Part shown: positions 53,040 to 61,333 of the stretch, piece after piece | Layout: each line of letters starts with the position of its first letter | Numbering within the stretch: the first letter of the stretch is position 1 | From: an uncultured Dermabacter sp. | GTDB taxonomy: Bacteria > Actinomycetota > Actinomycetes > Actinomycetales > Dermabacteraceae | Length of the DNA stretch: 64,000 nt | Reading direction: 5' to 3' | Assembly: GCA_947252755.1 (NCBI GenBank) | Contig: CAMXWV010000003.1 | Coordinates: 1 to 64,000, forward strand | Translations under genes and position numbers: made by a program | The notes under the pieces: generated by a model | Seen by the model: only the letters and a program-made list of their open reading frames with translations | The model's database searches: none | Told to the model about the DNA's origin: nothing

Positions 53040-53963
53040 ATGCTTCTGGCTTACATCGATGAGATCGGAGAGACCGGCGCTTTCGTTTCTCCGGATGACA
53101 AGCGATACAACACCAGTGCGGCGTTTGGGTACGGCGGTTTCATCATCCCTGCTGACAGTGCTCGAGCTTTTGGTGCGGAGTTCACCAAGGGAAAGCGCCA
53201 GGTGTTTGCGCCGCTCCTCCAGGAAGTCGAACACCCTGGAAGGTGGGAGTTCAAGGGGTCGAAAATCTTCCGCCCGACGGCCGCAAAAGATTACCCACAG
53301 CAGCTTCGCATGTTTGACCACCTGGTCAAAGTCCTCAAAAGCCTCGGCGGCCAGCTGTTCTATTATGCCGACGAGAAGCCAAGGGGGACGCCCCGACAGA
53401 CTGCGCTTGATCCCCAAGAGCGCGAAACGCAGGCGATGCGTGAGACGTTGAATCGCTTAGCGCGCTTTGCAGACACGAGAGAGAAGAATCTTCTGGTGAT
53501 GATCGACCAGATCAACGAGAAGGAGCGTGCGAAGCGGCTCGCTGTGATGTACGCGCATATCTTCAGCAGGTCAGCCGAGCACCCTGAGATGCAGAGGATC
53601 ATCGAGCCGCCCATGCACATGGACAGTGTGCTCAGTGCGAATGTGCAGTTTGCAGACTGGGTTGCGGCGGCAGTCAGCCGCGCCATTGACTATCAGCTCA
53701 TCCGAGACAGCAAACACGCATGGATCGTGGAGAAAGGACGATTCAAGCGGATTGCGGGTTCGTTCACTCACGAATCCAAACTGCATTTTCATGACCGCGC
53801 ACTCGATGACATTGTGCATTCGAAGATCTTCAGGTTCAGTCGCCCGCTGCATCCCGAAGCTGCCGGTCATCTGGTTGGCCAGCACGTGGACCCATTGACT
53901 GCTGAGAAAATGCGGGGAATCGCTGGCAGCGCGTCCGCCCGAACCAGGCCCGACCCTCGGTGA
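53040..53963 (+). CDS. DUF3800 domain protein
   Basis: A 307-residue protein with the DUF3800 hallmarks: N-terminal YIDEIGETGAF (acidic metal-binding pair of an RNase-H-like fold), LLVMIDQINEKER in the middle and NVQFADWVAAAVSRAIDYQL near the C-terminus, where the family has a conserved ADxVA. Function is unknown. Such genes occur sporadically, often near defence or mobile genes. Base composition is clearly lower in GC than that of both neighbours, which suggests transfer. The last ~25 residues extend past the domain. Confidence 0.85.
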   Translation: MLLAYIDEIGETGAFVSPDDKRYNTSAAFGYGGFIIPADSARAFGAEFTKGKRQVFAPLLQEVEHPGRWEFKGSKIFRPTAAKDYPQQLRMFDHLVKVLKSLGGQLFYYADEKPRGTPRQTALDPQERETQAMRETLNRLARFADTREKNLLVMIDQINEKERAKRLAVMYAHIFSRSAEHPEMQRIIEPPMHMDSVLSANVQFADWVAAAVSRAIDYQLIRDSKHAWIVEKGRFKRIAGSFTHESKLHFHDRALDDIVHSKIFRFSRPLHPEAAGHLVGQHVDPLTAEKMRGIAGSASARTRPDPR

Positions 53964-53998
53964 GGATGCGGTGGTGCCCCGCCGCGCAGCGCAGCCGG

Positions 53999-54004
53999 TA
54001 GCCT
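53999..54004 (+). promoter_or_regulatory. -10 box, leaderless start of the second rhodanese gene
   Basis: TAGCCT followed by six bases and GTG 54011. Confidence 0.42.
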
Positions 54005-54010
54005 GGCAGG

Positions 54011-54913
54011 GTGACTGCTGAACTCGAACCGAGCAATCCGCCGATCGTCCCCGCCTCCGTCATCGAGGAGCATCGGGAGCAGATTGATTCCGGCACCGTG
54101 ATCGTGGCGGACGTTCGCTGGGCCCTGGACGGCCCCGCTTCTGCCGCTACCTTTCGTGATGAATACGCCGACGGCCATATCCCCGGCGCGATCTTCGTGG
54201 ACGTGGACGAGGACCTCTCCGACCACACGCGGGACGGCGCGGGACGCCACCCGATGCCGGATGAGGACACGTTCGGTGAAACGCTCAGCCGCCTGGGCAT
54301 CACCCTGGACTCCACCGTTCTCGCCTACGGAACCGGTGATCCAGCCGGCGCTGCCCGCTTCGTGCTGATGCTGCGCATCTCCGGTGTGAACGCCTCACTG
54401 ATCGACGGCGGCCTGCCCGTCTACCAGCGGCTCCACCCAGAGATCCCCCTGGAAACCGGTGAGAACCATCTGCCGCGCACAGACTTCGGCTTCCAGCCGA
54501 TGACCCGCCTGGTCTCGATCGATGAGGTCGCCCACGCGATCCCCACGCGTGGAGCGCTGCTGGTGGACGCGCGCGCCCGCGAACGCTTCCGCGGGGACAG
54601 TGAGCCGATCGACCCGCGCCCGGGGCACATCCCCGGAGCTGTCAACGTTCCATACACCTCCCACCTGGCCGAGGACGGCACGTTCCGCAGCGTCGACGAG
54701 ATCCGCGATGCCTTCGCGGCAGCGGGTGCCACAACGGAGCGCATCGCCTTCAACTACTGCGGCAGCGGTGTGTCCGCGGCAGTGAACGTGCTGGCGATGG
54801 ACCACGCCGGCTTCCGCCACGTCTACCTGTTCCCCGGCTCCTACTCCCAGTGGTCCGCTGACCCGCAGCGGCCAGTGGAAACAGGGGACAGCGGCGAGGC
54901 CGGGAGGGTGTAA
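54011..54913 (+). CDS. Rhodanese-family sulfurtransferase (second copy)
   Basis: A 300-residue tandem rhodanese with active-site C250 in FNYCGSGVSAAVNVLAM. The CGSGVS loop is that of mercaptopyruvate-sulfurtransferase-type (CGSGVT) enzymes, in contrast to the CRIGER loop of the SseA-type gene at 45.7-46.7 kb. Domain 1 has DGHIPGAIFVDVDEDLSD. GTG start with leaderless spacing. Confidence 0.9.
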   Translation: MTAELEPSNPPIVPASVIEEHREQIDSGTVIVADVRWALDGPASAATFRDEYADGHIPGAIFVDVDEDLSDHTRDGAGRHPMPDEDTFGETLSRLGITLDSTVLAYGTGDPAGAARFVLMLRISGVNASLIDGGLPVYQRLHPEIPLETGENHLPRTDFGFQPMTRLVSIDEVAHAIPTRGALLVDARARERFRGDSEPIDPRPGHIPGAVNVPYTSHLAEDGTFRSVDEIRDAFAAAGATTERIAFNYCGSGVSAAVNVLAMDHAGFRHVYLFPGSYSQWSADPQRPVETGDSGEAGRV

Positions 54914-54952
54914 CCCCTCACGGCTCCAGCCCGCCCGGTCACGTGCATGCGC

Positions 54953-54958
54953 TATGGT
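54953..54958 (+). promoter_or_regulatory. -10 box, leaderless start of the lipoprotein gene
   Basis: TATGGT followed by seven bases and ATG 54966. Confidence 0.38.
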
Positions 54959-54965
54959 GCTCCGC

Positions 54966-55694
54966 ATGTCTTCCGTTCTGACTCGATCGAGCCTTGCCGG
55001 CGCCAGCCTGCTCATGGCGGCGTCAGCAGTGCTGTCCGGATGCGGTATGGTCGCCACCCTCAAGGGTGGGGACGAGCCCACCCCGGCACAGGAGACTTCC
55101 ACCGGTCAGAGCTCGTCGAACAACGGCAGCGGCCCACCGGGCGCGGTGGACTCCACCAGCAGCGCGGACCCGAGCCCGAGCGAGAGCACGGACCCCGCAG
55201 CCGAGCGTGAGGTGCCCGCATCAGAGCAGCGGCAGAAGCCGTCCGATGCACTGCCGAACGGGGCGTTTCGCGGCGGCGGCGGACCCGTTCCCGACGGCGC
55301 AGCCGATGCCAGTTCCATCAGCAAAGCCGCTGACGGCTCCGGCCGCTCCGTGGCCGTGGTGGAGAGCCCGTCAGGCAACATCCTGTGCGAGATCTACAGC
55401 GATGGCGAGTCCGGCTGCCAGGTGAAGAAGGGGGACCGGCCGTTCCCCACTGACCCGGCCACGGACAAGCCCGCGAACTACATCGCCACCTCGGGCAGCA
55501 GTGCTCCGGCCCGGCAGGCTGTTCCGGAGCAGTCGGTGCTCACCACCGGCTCCGGTGCGCAGAGCATCGCCTACGGTCAGCAGGTGGAATATGCCGGTGT
55601 GGTGTGCGCGAGCGAATCCAATGGCATGACCTGCTGGGATGCGAAGACCGGGCACGGTGCATTCATGAACCGGGCGGGCCTCACAGGATTCTGA
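54966..55694 (+). CDS. Lipoprotein of unknown function
   Basis: A 242-residue exported protein with signal peptide and lipobox VLSGC. A long Ser/Pro/Thr/Glu linker (about residues 35-110) leads to a C-terminal domain with four Cys (ILCEIYSDGESGCQVKKG and GVVCASESNGMTCWDAKTGH), likely two disulfides. The final segment NGMTCWDAKTGHGAFMNRAG resembles small domains common in actinobacterial surface proteins. ATG 54966 chosen since the signal starts there and a -10 box precedes it. Confidence 0.78.
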   Translation: MSSVLTRSSLAGASLLMAASAVLSGCGMVATLKGGDEPTPAQETSTGQSSSNNGSGPPGAVDSTSSADPSPSESTDPAAEREVPASEQRQKPSDALPNGAFRGGGGPVPDGAADASSISKAADGSGRSVAVVESPSGNILCEIYSDGESGCQVKKGDRPFPTDPATDKPANYIATSGSSAPARQAVPEQSVLTTGSGAQSIAYGQQVEYAGVVCASESNGMTCWDAKTGHGAFMNRAGLTGF

Positions 55695-55753
55695 TCCGGT
55701 TGCCAGCCCCAGGGCCCAGCCGCTGGCCCCAGAGCCCAGGGCCGCGCCCGGCA

Positions 55754-58255
55754 TCAGGCCTGCGCCGGCTCCTTCTCCCGCTGTGCTGCACGCTTGCCGG
55801 CGCGGCCGGTGATTGTGCGGGGAACGCGTCGCCGCTGGATCACAACAGCCACCGCGGTGAGCGCGATGCCCGCCACCACGTACCCCGCTGACACCCACAG
55901 GGCAGTGCTGAACCCAAGGTCGCTGCCGGCCACGGCGGAGCGGAATGCCTGCACCGCGTATGTCATCGGCAGCACATGGTGGACTGCCTGGAAGAAACCG
56001 GGTGCGGTCTCCACCGGGTAGGTGCCGCCCGCGCTGGACAGCTGCAGCACGATCAGAATGAGCGCGAGGTACCGTCCGGGCGGGCCCAGCAGGGACACGA
56101 GCGCCTGGTTGATCGCGAAGAACGCCAGTGACACCGCCAGCGCCACCACGAACGCTCGTCCCAGGTGCTCGAACTCGATGCCCACTGCGAAGCGGACCGT
56201 GAGCAGCATGAGCACGCTCTGCACCAGGGCCATCGCCGCGGCCGGCGCATAGGACACGATGGCGGCCACCACAGCTGAGTGCTTCGAGCGAACCCACTTG
56301 ACGGCAAGCGGCGGCATCATCAGGAAGAAGCCGAGCGCACCCACCCACAGGGCAAGACCCATGAAGTACGGGGCGAGGCCTGATCCGTACCCGGCCACTT
56401 CATTCCACCGGGACTTCTCAACGCCCACTGGAACGGCCGCCACATCGGCGAGGTCGGTGGCGCCCTGGTCGCTCACGCGCGGCACCTCATCAGCGCCGTC
56501 ATGCAGCCCATCTGCGAGCTCCTGGGAGCCGTTCTTCAGCTCTCCCAGGCCGTCAGAGAGATCCTGCGCGCCGTCTTCTGCCCGACGCGTTCCCGCCGCA
56601 GCATCATCCGCCCCATCAGCCAGGCGACCCGCACCGTCAGAGAGCGCCCCAGCACCGGTGGACACCGCACGGCTGCCCTCAGCGAGCTGACCGGTTCCGC
56701 GAGTGAGATCACCCGAGCCGTCATGCAGCTTGGTGAGCCCCTTATCCAGCTGCTGAGAGCCGGAGGAGGCCTGGTGCACCGCGCCGGCGAGCTCATCCGA
56801 GGCGTTCACCAGAGCGGCCATCGACTCATCGAGCGTGGCAGCACCGTCAGCGAGCGGTTCGAGCCCGTCGCGCAGCGCGCCGGCTCCGCGCTTGGCTTTG
56901 TCAGCGCCGTTATGCAGCTCAGCAGCGCCGTCAGCAAGCGCCTGCACGCCGTCCGACGCGGACGTCAAACCCTCGTGCAGGTTCTCCGCACCGGTGCGCA
57001 GAGACTGGGTGCCGTCGGCGAGCTGGGCTGTTTTATCGGCTAGTTCACGGGAGCCGGCAGCCGCGGTCGAGGCGCCCTCTGCGAGCTCGTCCACCGCAGC
57101 CTTCCGCTGCTCCTCGCTCATCGCATCCCAGTTCTGGGACAGGTCGGACAGGCCGCCGCTGACCTGTTCAACACCGCCAGCGGCAGTATCGGCGCCCGTT
57201 GCCAGCGGCTGCACGCTCTCATCGACTCGGCGGCTGCCGTCGGCAAGGTCCTTTGCGCCGGTCTTCGCATCTGTGAGACCGGAGGTGAGCGCTTTCGCCC
57301 CTTCATTGAGGTCGCTTGCACCCGCTGAGAGGTCATCAATGCCGGTCGCGAGATCGCGAGCCCCGGAGCGGAGCTCAGCCGACCCGCTCTTGAGTGCTTT
57401 CGCACCGTCTGCAAGCTCCCGTGCGGATTCGGGCAGCTGGGAGGTCTTCTCATCGAGTGTGCTGAGTCCGGTGGCGAGCTCATGGGATGCGTCGGATGCT
57501 GATCCCAGTCCGTTGCGCAGCTGGATTGCGCCCTGGTTCACCCGCTGTGCGCCGTCGGCGAGAGTTCCGGCGCCGCTGGAGAGGTCGCCGGCGCCGGTGG
57601 CGAGATCATGCGCGCCCGTAGACAGCTGCACGGTGCCGTCGTGGAGGTCCTGCATGCCCACCACGAGGGTGTCGCTGCCTTCCTTGGCGCTGCTGGTGCC
57701 GTCGGAGAGGTCATCGGCGCCGTCTGCGGCGGTGTCGAGCTGCTGGCCCAGGTCCGTGAAGCTCGCGTAGATGTTCTCCAGGTAGGTTTCGGACACCTCA
57801 CGGGCGAGGGTGTCCGCGATCTCGGTGCCGGCGGTGGAGGCGATGGTGCCGGAGATCATGTTGGAGGCGTCATTGGTGGTGATCTCCAGAAGCGCCTGTT
57901 TAGCGGTGGCGGGATCAGTGTCCTTGATGCTGGATGCGTTCGCGGAGAAGTCGCTGGGGATCCGCAGCACGGCGTAGATCTCACCGGAGCGCAGAGCGGC
58001 ATCCGCCTCGGCAGCGCTCATGGTGCGCCAGTCGAAGTTCTGGGGGTCGTCACTGTTTACGAGCTCGTCGGTGAGGTCTTTGCCCAGGTGAACATCACCG
58101 TCAGGGCGATCCTCGTTGACGATGGCAGCGGGCACATGATCCAGGTGGTGTGTGGGGTCCTGGTTAGCGGAGGAGAGCAGGCCCGCGTACACCAGCGGAA
58201 TGGTGGCGAGCCCGATCAGAACGATGATGCGGCCCAGAATGTCGCGGCGGCTCAT
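55754..58255 (-). CDS. YhgE/Pip-family membrane protein
   Basis: An 833-residue protein with one N-terminal helix (ILGRIIVLIGLATIPLVYAG), a large extracellular region of tens of heptad-like repeats with an LxDGAxxLxxG pattern, and five C-terminal helices (ABC-2-like; ALWVGALGFFLMMPPLAVKW onward). This matches YhgE/Pip proteins, known as phage receptors in lactococci and relatives of type VII secretion EsaA. The start overlaps the TetR stop by four bases, so the two form one operon. A stretch of DNA with period-like GC-rich repeats lies just behind its stop. Confidence 0.9.
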   Translation of the reverse strand: MSRRDILGRIIVLIGLATIPLVYAGLLSSANQDPTHHLDHVPAAIVNEDRPDGDVHLGKDLTDELVNSDDPQNFDWRTMSAAEADAALRSGEIYAVLRIPSDFSANASSIKDTDPATAKQALLEITTNDASNMISGTIASTAGTEIADTLAREVSETYLENIYASFTDLGQQLDTAADGADDLSDGTSSAKEGSDTLVVGMQDLHDGTVQLSTGAHDLATGAGDLSSGAGTLADGAQRVNQGAIQLRNGLGSASDASHELATGLSTLDEKTSQLPESARELADGAKALKSGSAELRSGARDLATGIDDLSAGASDLNEGAKALTSGLTDAKTGAKDLADGSRRVDESVQPLATGADTAAGGVEQVSGGLSDLSQNWDAMSEEQRKAAVDELAEGASTAAAGSRELADKTAQLADGTQSLRTGAENLHEGLTSASDGVQALADGAAELHNGADKAKRGAGALRDGLEPLADGAATLDESMAALVNASDELAGAVHQASSGSQQLDKGLTKLHDGSGDLTRGTGQLAEGSRAVSTGAGALSDGAGRLADGADDAAAGTRRAEDGAQDLSDGLGELKNGSQELADGLHDGADEVPRVSDQGATDLADVAAVPVGVEKSRWNEVAGYGSGLAPYFMGLALWVGALGFFLMMPPLAVKWVRSKHSAVVAAIVSYAPAAAMALVQSVLMLLTVRFAVGIEFEHLGRAFVVALAVSLAFFAINQALVSLLGPPGRYLALILIVLQLSSAGGTYPVETAPGFFQAVHHVLPMTYAVQAFRSAVAGSDLGFSTALWVSAGYVVAGIALTAVAVVIQRRRVPRTITGRAGKRAAQREKEPAQA

Positions 58256-58908
58256 ACGGTGACCTCCTCGGCGGTGATACTGGCGAATTCGGCAGCGGTG
58301 GTGGCGCGGGCTTCGGCGGTGGCAGCCGCGCCAGCACCGGATACGGCGATGTCAGGCGCGGCGGCAGCGGGCAGGTTCAGAAAAGCGCCGATCTCATCGG
58401 CGATCACGCCCGGTTTGCGGCCGGCGCGGATCTCCTGCACGGCCACCGCGGTGCAGCCCGCGGCCAGGAATCGCGCCAGCTGCTCGCTGCCCGCCGGGTG
58501 GCGTTCAACCACGGGGCCGAGCACGGGGTGGGTGAGCACTCGTCCGGCGATGAACGCCATCATCTGGTTGAACAGCCGGTACCCGGCGGGGCCGTCGAGC
58601 ACGCGGAGAAAGAAATCAGCGTGCGCACTCAGAGCAGTGAGCAGCGCGTGGATGGAGTCCCGCGGGTAGCTGTGGGTGAGGTCTGCGGAGCTGCGTACCT
58701 CGTCGAACACCACGGCCAGGCGGGTCATGGCCGACTCGTGCATGAGCGCAGGCAGGTCCGCGAAGTACTGGTAGAAGGTGGGTCGGGATGCGCCGGCTTC
58801 GCGGACCACATCGGAAATGGTGGGAAGCGAGTCTGACCGCTCAAGCAGGGTGGTCATGGCGGTGATGAGTGCGTCGCGGGAGCGTCGGGCTCGGGGAACG
58901 GTGGTCAC
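58252..58908 (-). CDS. TetR-family transcriptional regulator
   Basis: A 218-residue regulator with N-terminal helix-turn-helix PTISDVVREAGASRPTFYQY and a helical ligand domain with an Ala-rich C-terminus. GTG start at 58908 with GAGG upstream. It is first in an operon with the YhgE/Pip gene, and palindromic sites lie 29 bases before it, so it most likely represses its own operon and perhaps the divergent MDR gene. Confidence 0.9.
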   Translation of the reverse strand: MTTVPRARRSRDALITAMTTLLERSDSLPTISDVVREAGASRPTFYQYFADLPALMHESAMTRLAVVFDEVRSSADLTHSYPRDSIHALLTALSAHADFFLRVLDGPAGYRLFNQMMAFIAGRVLTHPVLGPVVERHPAGSEQLARFLAAGCTAVAVQEIRAGRKPGVIADEIGAFLNLPAAAAPDIAVSGAGAAATAEARATTAAEFASITAEEVTV

Positions 58909-58920
58909 GAAACCTCAATC

Positions 58921-58950
58921 TGACACATGTAAGAATTTGACAGGTGTCAA
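58921..58950. promoter_or_regulatory. TetR operator pair
   Basis: TTGACAGGTGTCAA (58937-58950) has perfect TTGACA/TGTCAA arms. TGACACATGTAA at 58921-58932 is a second, imperfect copy of TGACANNTGTCA. Both lie between the TetR and MDR genes. Confidence 0.65.
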
Positions 58951-59074
58951 TCTAAAGCGGTGGCGCTCTACGCCGCAAGACCCCAGCAGCACCCTGTGTC
59001 GCAGCAGCGTGGCTCATCACACGCCCAGCGCAGAGCAGAAGGACCCGTTCAGCCTTCTGCGTCACAGTGGAGCC

Positions 59075-60097
59075 ATGACTGAGCAGACCCATCGCGCCAT
59101 CGGCATGACCGCCACCACCGCAGCACCCGGCCCCGAATCCTTCGAGGAACGCCAGGTCCCCACACCCGCACCCACCGGTCACGACCTGCTGGTGGAGGTG
59201 CACGCCATCTCCATGAATCCCATCGACACGAAGCAGCGCCGCAGCGTGGACCCGAACGGCTTTCGCGTGCTCGGCTACGATGCCGCCGGCGTGGTCACCG
59301 CCGCTGGCCAGAGCGTGGACGGATTCGCGGTGGGGGATGAGGTGATGTTCTCCGGACAGCTCAACCGAGACGGCTCCAACCAGCAGCAGCAGCTCGTGGA
59401 CTCCCGTCTGGTGGCCCGAGCCCCGCACGGCCTCAGCTGGGCAGAGCGTGCCTCCCTGCCGCTCGTCTCCATCACCGCCTACGAATGCCTCATGGTGTCC
59501 CTCGAACTCACCGCAGAATCCCGCGGCACCCTGCTGGTCAACAACGCCACCGGCGGGGTGGGCTCGGCGATGCTGCAGCTTGCCGACGCGCTCCTGCCGA
59601 ACGTCACGGTGATCGCCACCGCCTCCACCGATGAGCGCGCCGCCTTCGTCACCGACCTCGGCGCTGAACACGTGGTCAACCACCGCGGGGACCTCGCTGA
59701 GCAGGTGCTCGCCATCGCCCCGAACGGGGTGGACTGGGTGTTCTCCTCGAAATCCGAGGGGATGGGTCCGGTGTTCGCCCAGCTGCTCCGCCCCCGCGGC
59801 CACATCGTGGCAATCGACGAGATCAGCGAGCTCACGGACCTTATGGCACTGAAGCAGAAGTCGATCACCTGGCATTGGGAGTCGATGTTCACCCGGCCCC
59901 TCTTCCAGGACGACGCGGACAAAGCCGAGCAGGGACGCCTTCTGACGCACGTCACCGAGCTGGTAGAGAGCGGGCGGATGCGCCCCGTGGTCAGCGAGGT
60001 GCTGTCCCCGATCAGCGTGGACACGCTCGCTCAGGCGCACCAGCGTTCAGAGACCGGCTCCACCCTGGGCAAGGTGGCGCTCAACGGCTGGCAGTGA
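59075..60097 (+). CDS. MDR-family zinc-less quinone-oxidoreductase-like dehydrogenase
   Basis: A 340-residue medium-chain dehydrogenase/reductase. HDLLVEVHAISMNPIDTKQR, GYDAAGVVTAAGQSVDGFAV and GTLLVNNATGGVGSAMLQLA (NADPH-binding loop) place it among the YhdH/zinc-binding-dehydrogenase relatives called zinc-type alcohol dehydrogenase-like proteins. The structural-zinc Cys set is absent. ATG 59075 has GGAG at 59069-59072. The long upstream frame is antisense to the TetR gene. Substrate unknown. Confidence 0.88.
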   Translation: MTEQTHRAIGMTATTAAPGPESFEERQVPTPAPTGHDLLVEVHAISMNPIDTKQRRSVDPNGFRVLGYDAAGVVTAAGQSVDGFAVGDEVMFSGQLNRDGSNQQQQLVDSRLVARAPHGLSWAERASLPLVSITAYECLMVSLELTAESRGTLLVNNATGGVGSAMLQLADALLPNVTVIATASTDERAAFVTDLGAEHVVNHRGDLAEQVLAIAPNGVDWVFSSKSEGMGPVFAQLLRPRGHIVAIDEISELTDLMALKQKSITWHWESMFTRPLFQDDADKAEQGRLLTHVTELVESGRMRPVVSEVLSPISVDTLAQAHQRSETGSTLGKVALNGWQ

Positions 60098-60196
60098 ACG
60101 CGCCCGATGCGGGGCGGTCTGGGGCGGGGAGGTGGCCCGGCGCATGCTGATTCCGCGAATCCGTGACGATGCAGAGTGAAGCCCCGCATTCCGGCC

Positions 60197-60202
60197 TATG
60201 GT
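60197..60202 (+). promoter_or_regulatory. -10 box, leaderless start of the hydroxyacid dehydrogenase gene
   Basis: TATGGT followed by six bases and ATG 60209. Confidence 0.42.
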
Positions 60203-60208
60203 GGCCGC

Positions 60209-61144
60209 ATGAAGATTCTGATTCCGGACTCGATCCACCTTGACCTCACCAGCACCAACGAGTGGACCTTCATCACCACCAAGCACGATGAGCCCATTCC
60301 CGAGGAGCACGTGGACGCTGACGTCTACGTGAACTGGATGCAGCCCCAGGAGCTCGTGGAGGACGCCGCGAAGCGCCTGACGAACGTGAAGCTCGTGCAG
60401 ACCTTCATGGCCGGTGTGGACGCCATCCAGAAGGCTGGTTTCAGCGATGACGTGATCCTCACCAACGGCGTGCACCTGCATGACGCCACGGTGTCAGAGC
60501 ACACCATCGCCCTGACCCTTTACCTGCTGCGCCGGCTGGACCAGGCGCATCAGGAGCAGCTCAAACACAACTGGTCCCGCGACCTGGGCGAAGGGCAGCC
60601 GCTCCACCCCGAGGGCCGTGTCACCACCCTGCTCGGAGCGAACGTGCTCGTGTGGGGCTTCGGCCAGATCTCCCAGCACCTGGCGCCGATGCTCACCGCG
60701 TTCGGCGCGAACGTCACCGGAGTGGCCTCCACCGCCGGTGAGCGCGCCGGCTTCCCCGTGATCGCCACCGAGGACGTGAAGGACCACCTGGCCACCACGG
60801 ACGTGCTCATCTCAGTGCTCCCCGCCAATGACTCCACCACCAACCTGATCAACGCCGACGTGCTCGCCGCGCTGCCGAAGCGCGCCGTGGTGGTCAACGT
60901 GGGCCGCGGCAGCGTGCTCGACGAGGACGCCCTGATCAATGCGCTGACGAATGGCGAGATCGTGGGTGCGGCGCTGGACGTCACCAAGCAGATGCCGCTC
61001 CCGGCGGATTCGCCGCTGTGGGACGCCCCGAACCTGCTCATCACCCCGCACGCCGCGGGCGGTCGGCCTGTTGGCGCCGAGGAGCGCCTGACGGCGAACC
61101 TGCGCGCGCTCGCGGGTGAGGGCGAGTTCGAAGGCCGCCGCTGA
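60209..61144 (+). CDS. D-2-hydroxyacid dehydrogenase (phosphoglycerate-dehydrogenase-like)
   Basis: A 311-residue NAD(P)-dependent oxidoreductase. NAD-binding region GANVLVWGFGQISQHLAPML, where GFGQIS replaces the usual GxGxxG, then VVNVGRGSVLDEDALINALT and ITPHAAGGRPVGAEERLTAN with the catalytic His. The N-terminal half lacks the long substrate domain of SerA, so a 2-oxoacid reductase of the GhrA-like size is more likely. Substrate unknown. Confidence 0.85.
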   Translation: MKILIPDSIHLDLTSTNEWTFITTKHDEPIPEEHVDADVYVNWMQPQELVEDAAKRLTNVKLVQTFMAGVDAIQKAGFSDDVILTNGVHLHDATVSEHTIALTLYLLRRLDQAHQEQLKHNWSRDLGEGQPLHPEGRVTTLLGANVLVWGFGQISQHLAPMLTAFGANVTGVASTAGERAGFPVIATEDVKDHLATTDVLISVLPANDSTTNLINADVLAALPKRAVVVNVGRGSVLDEDALINALTNGEIVGAALDVTKQMPLPADSPLWDAPNLLITPHAAGGRPVGAEERLTANLRALAGEGEFEGRR

Positions 61145-61160
61145 GGCGCGGACCGCGGCG

Positions 61161-61222
61161 TCCAACCCGCTGCGCCCAACCCGCTGCGCCCGACGCGCTG
61201 CGCCTAACCCGCTGCGCCCAAC
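61161..61222. repeat. Intergenic tandem repeat, 4.4 x 14 bp
   Basis: Units at 61161, 61175, 61189 and 61203 follow the consensus CCCAACCCGCTGCG, with a partial fifth copy, directly behind the dehydrogenase stop and before a terminator. Confidence 0.85.
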
Positions 61223-61244
61223 TAGTTATGCCCGTTATCAAAGA

Positions 61245-61286
61245 GACCTCGGCGCATCACCCGATCATGGATGATGCGCCGAGGTC
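61245..61286. terminator. Strong bidirectional hairpin terminator
   Basis: A perfect 15-base stem (GACCTCGGCGCATCA/TGATGCGCCGAGGTC) with a 12-base loop, between the convergent hydroxyacid dehydrogenase and BCCT genes. Confidence 0.8.
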
Positions 61287-61333
61287 TGTCACTGTGTGAG
61301 CGGCGGAGCGGTCACCTGCCGTTTATCGGCTGG

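Noticed and set aside
52785..53417. 210-codon minus-strand frame
   Set aside because: Antisense to the end of the HAD gene, the terminator and the start of the DUF3800 gene, whose family motifs are clear.
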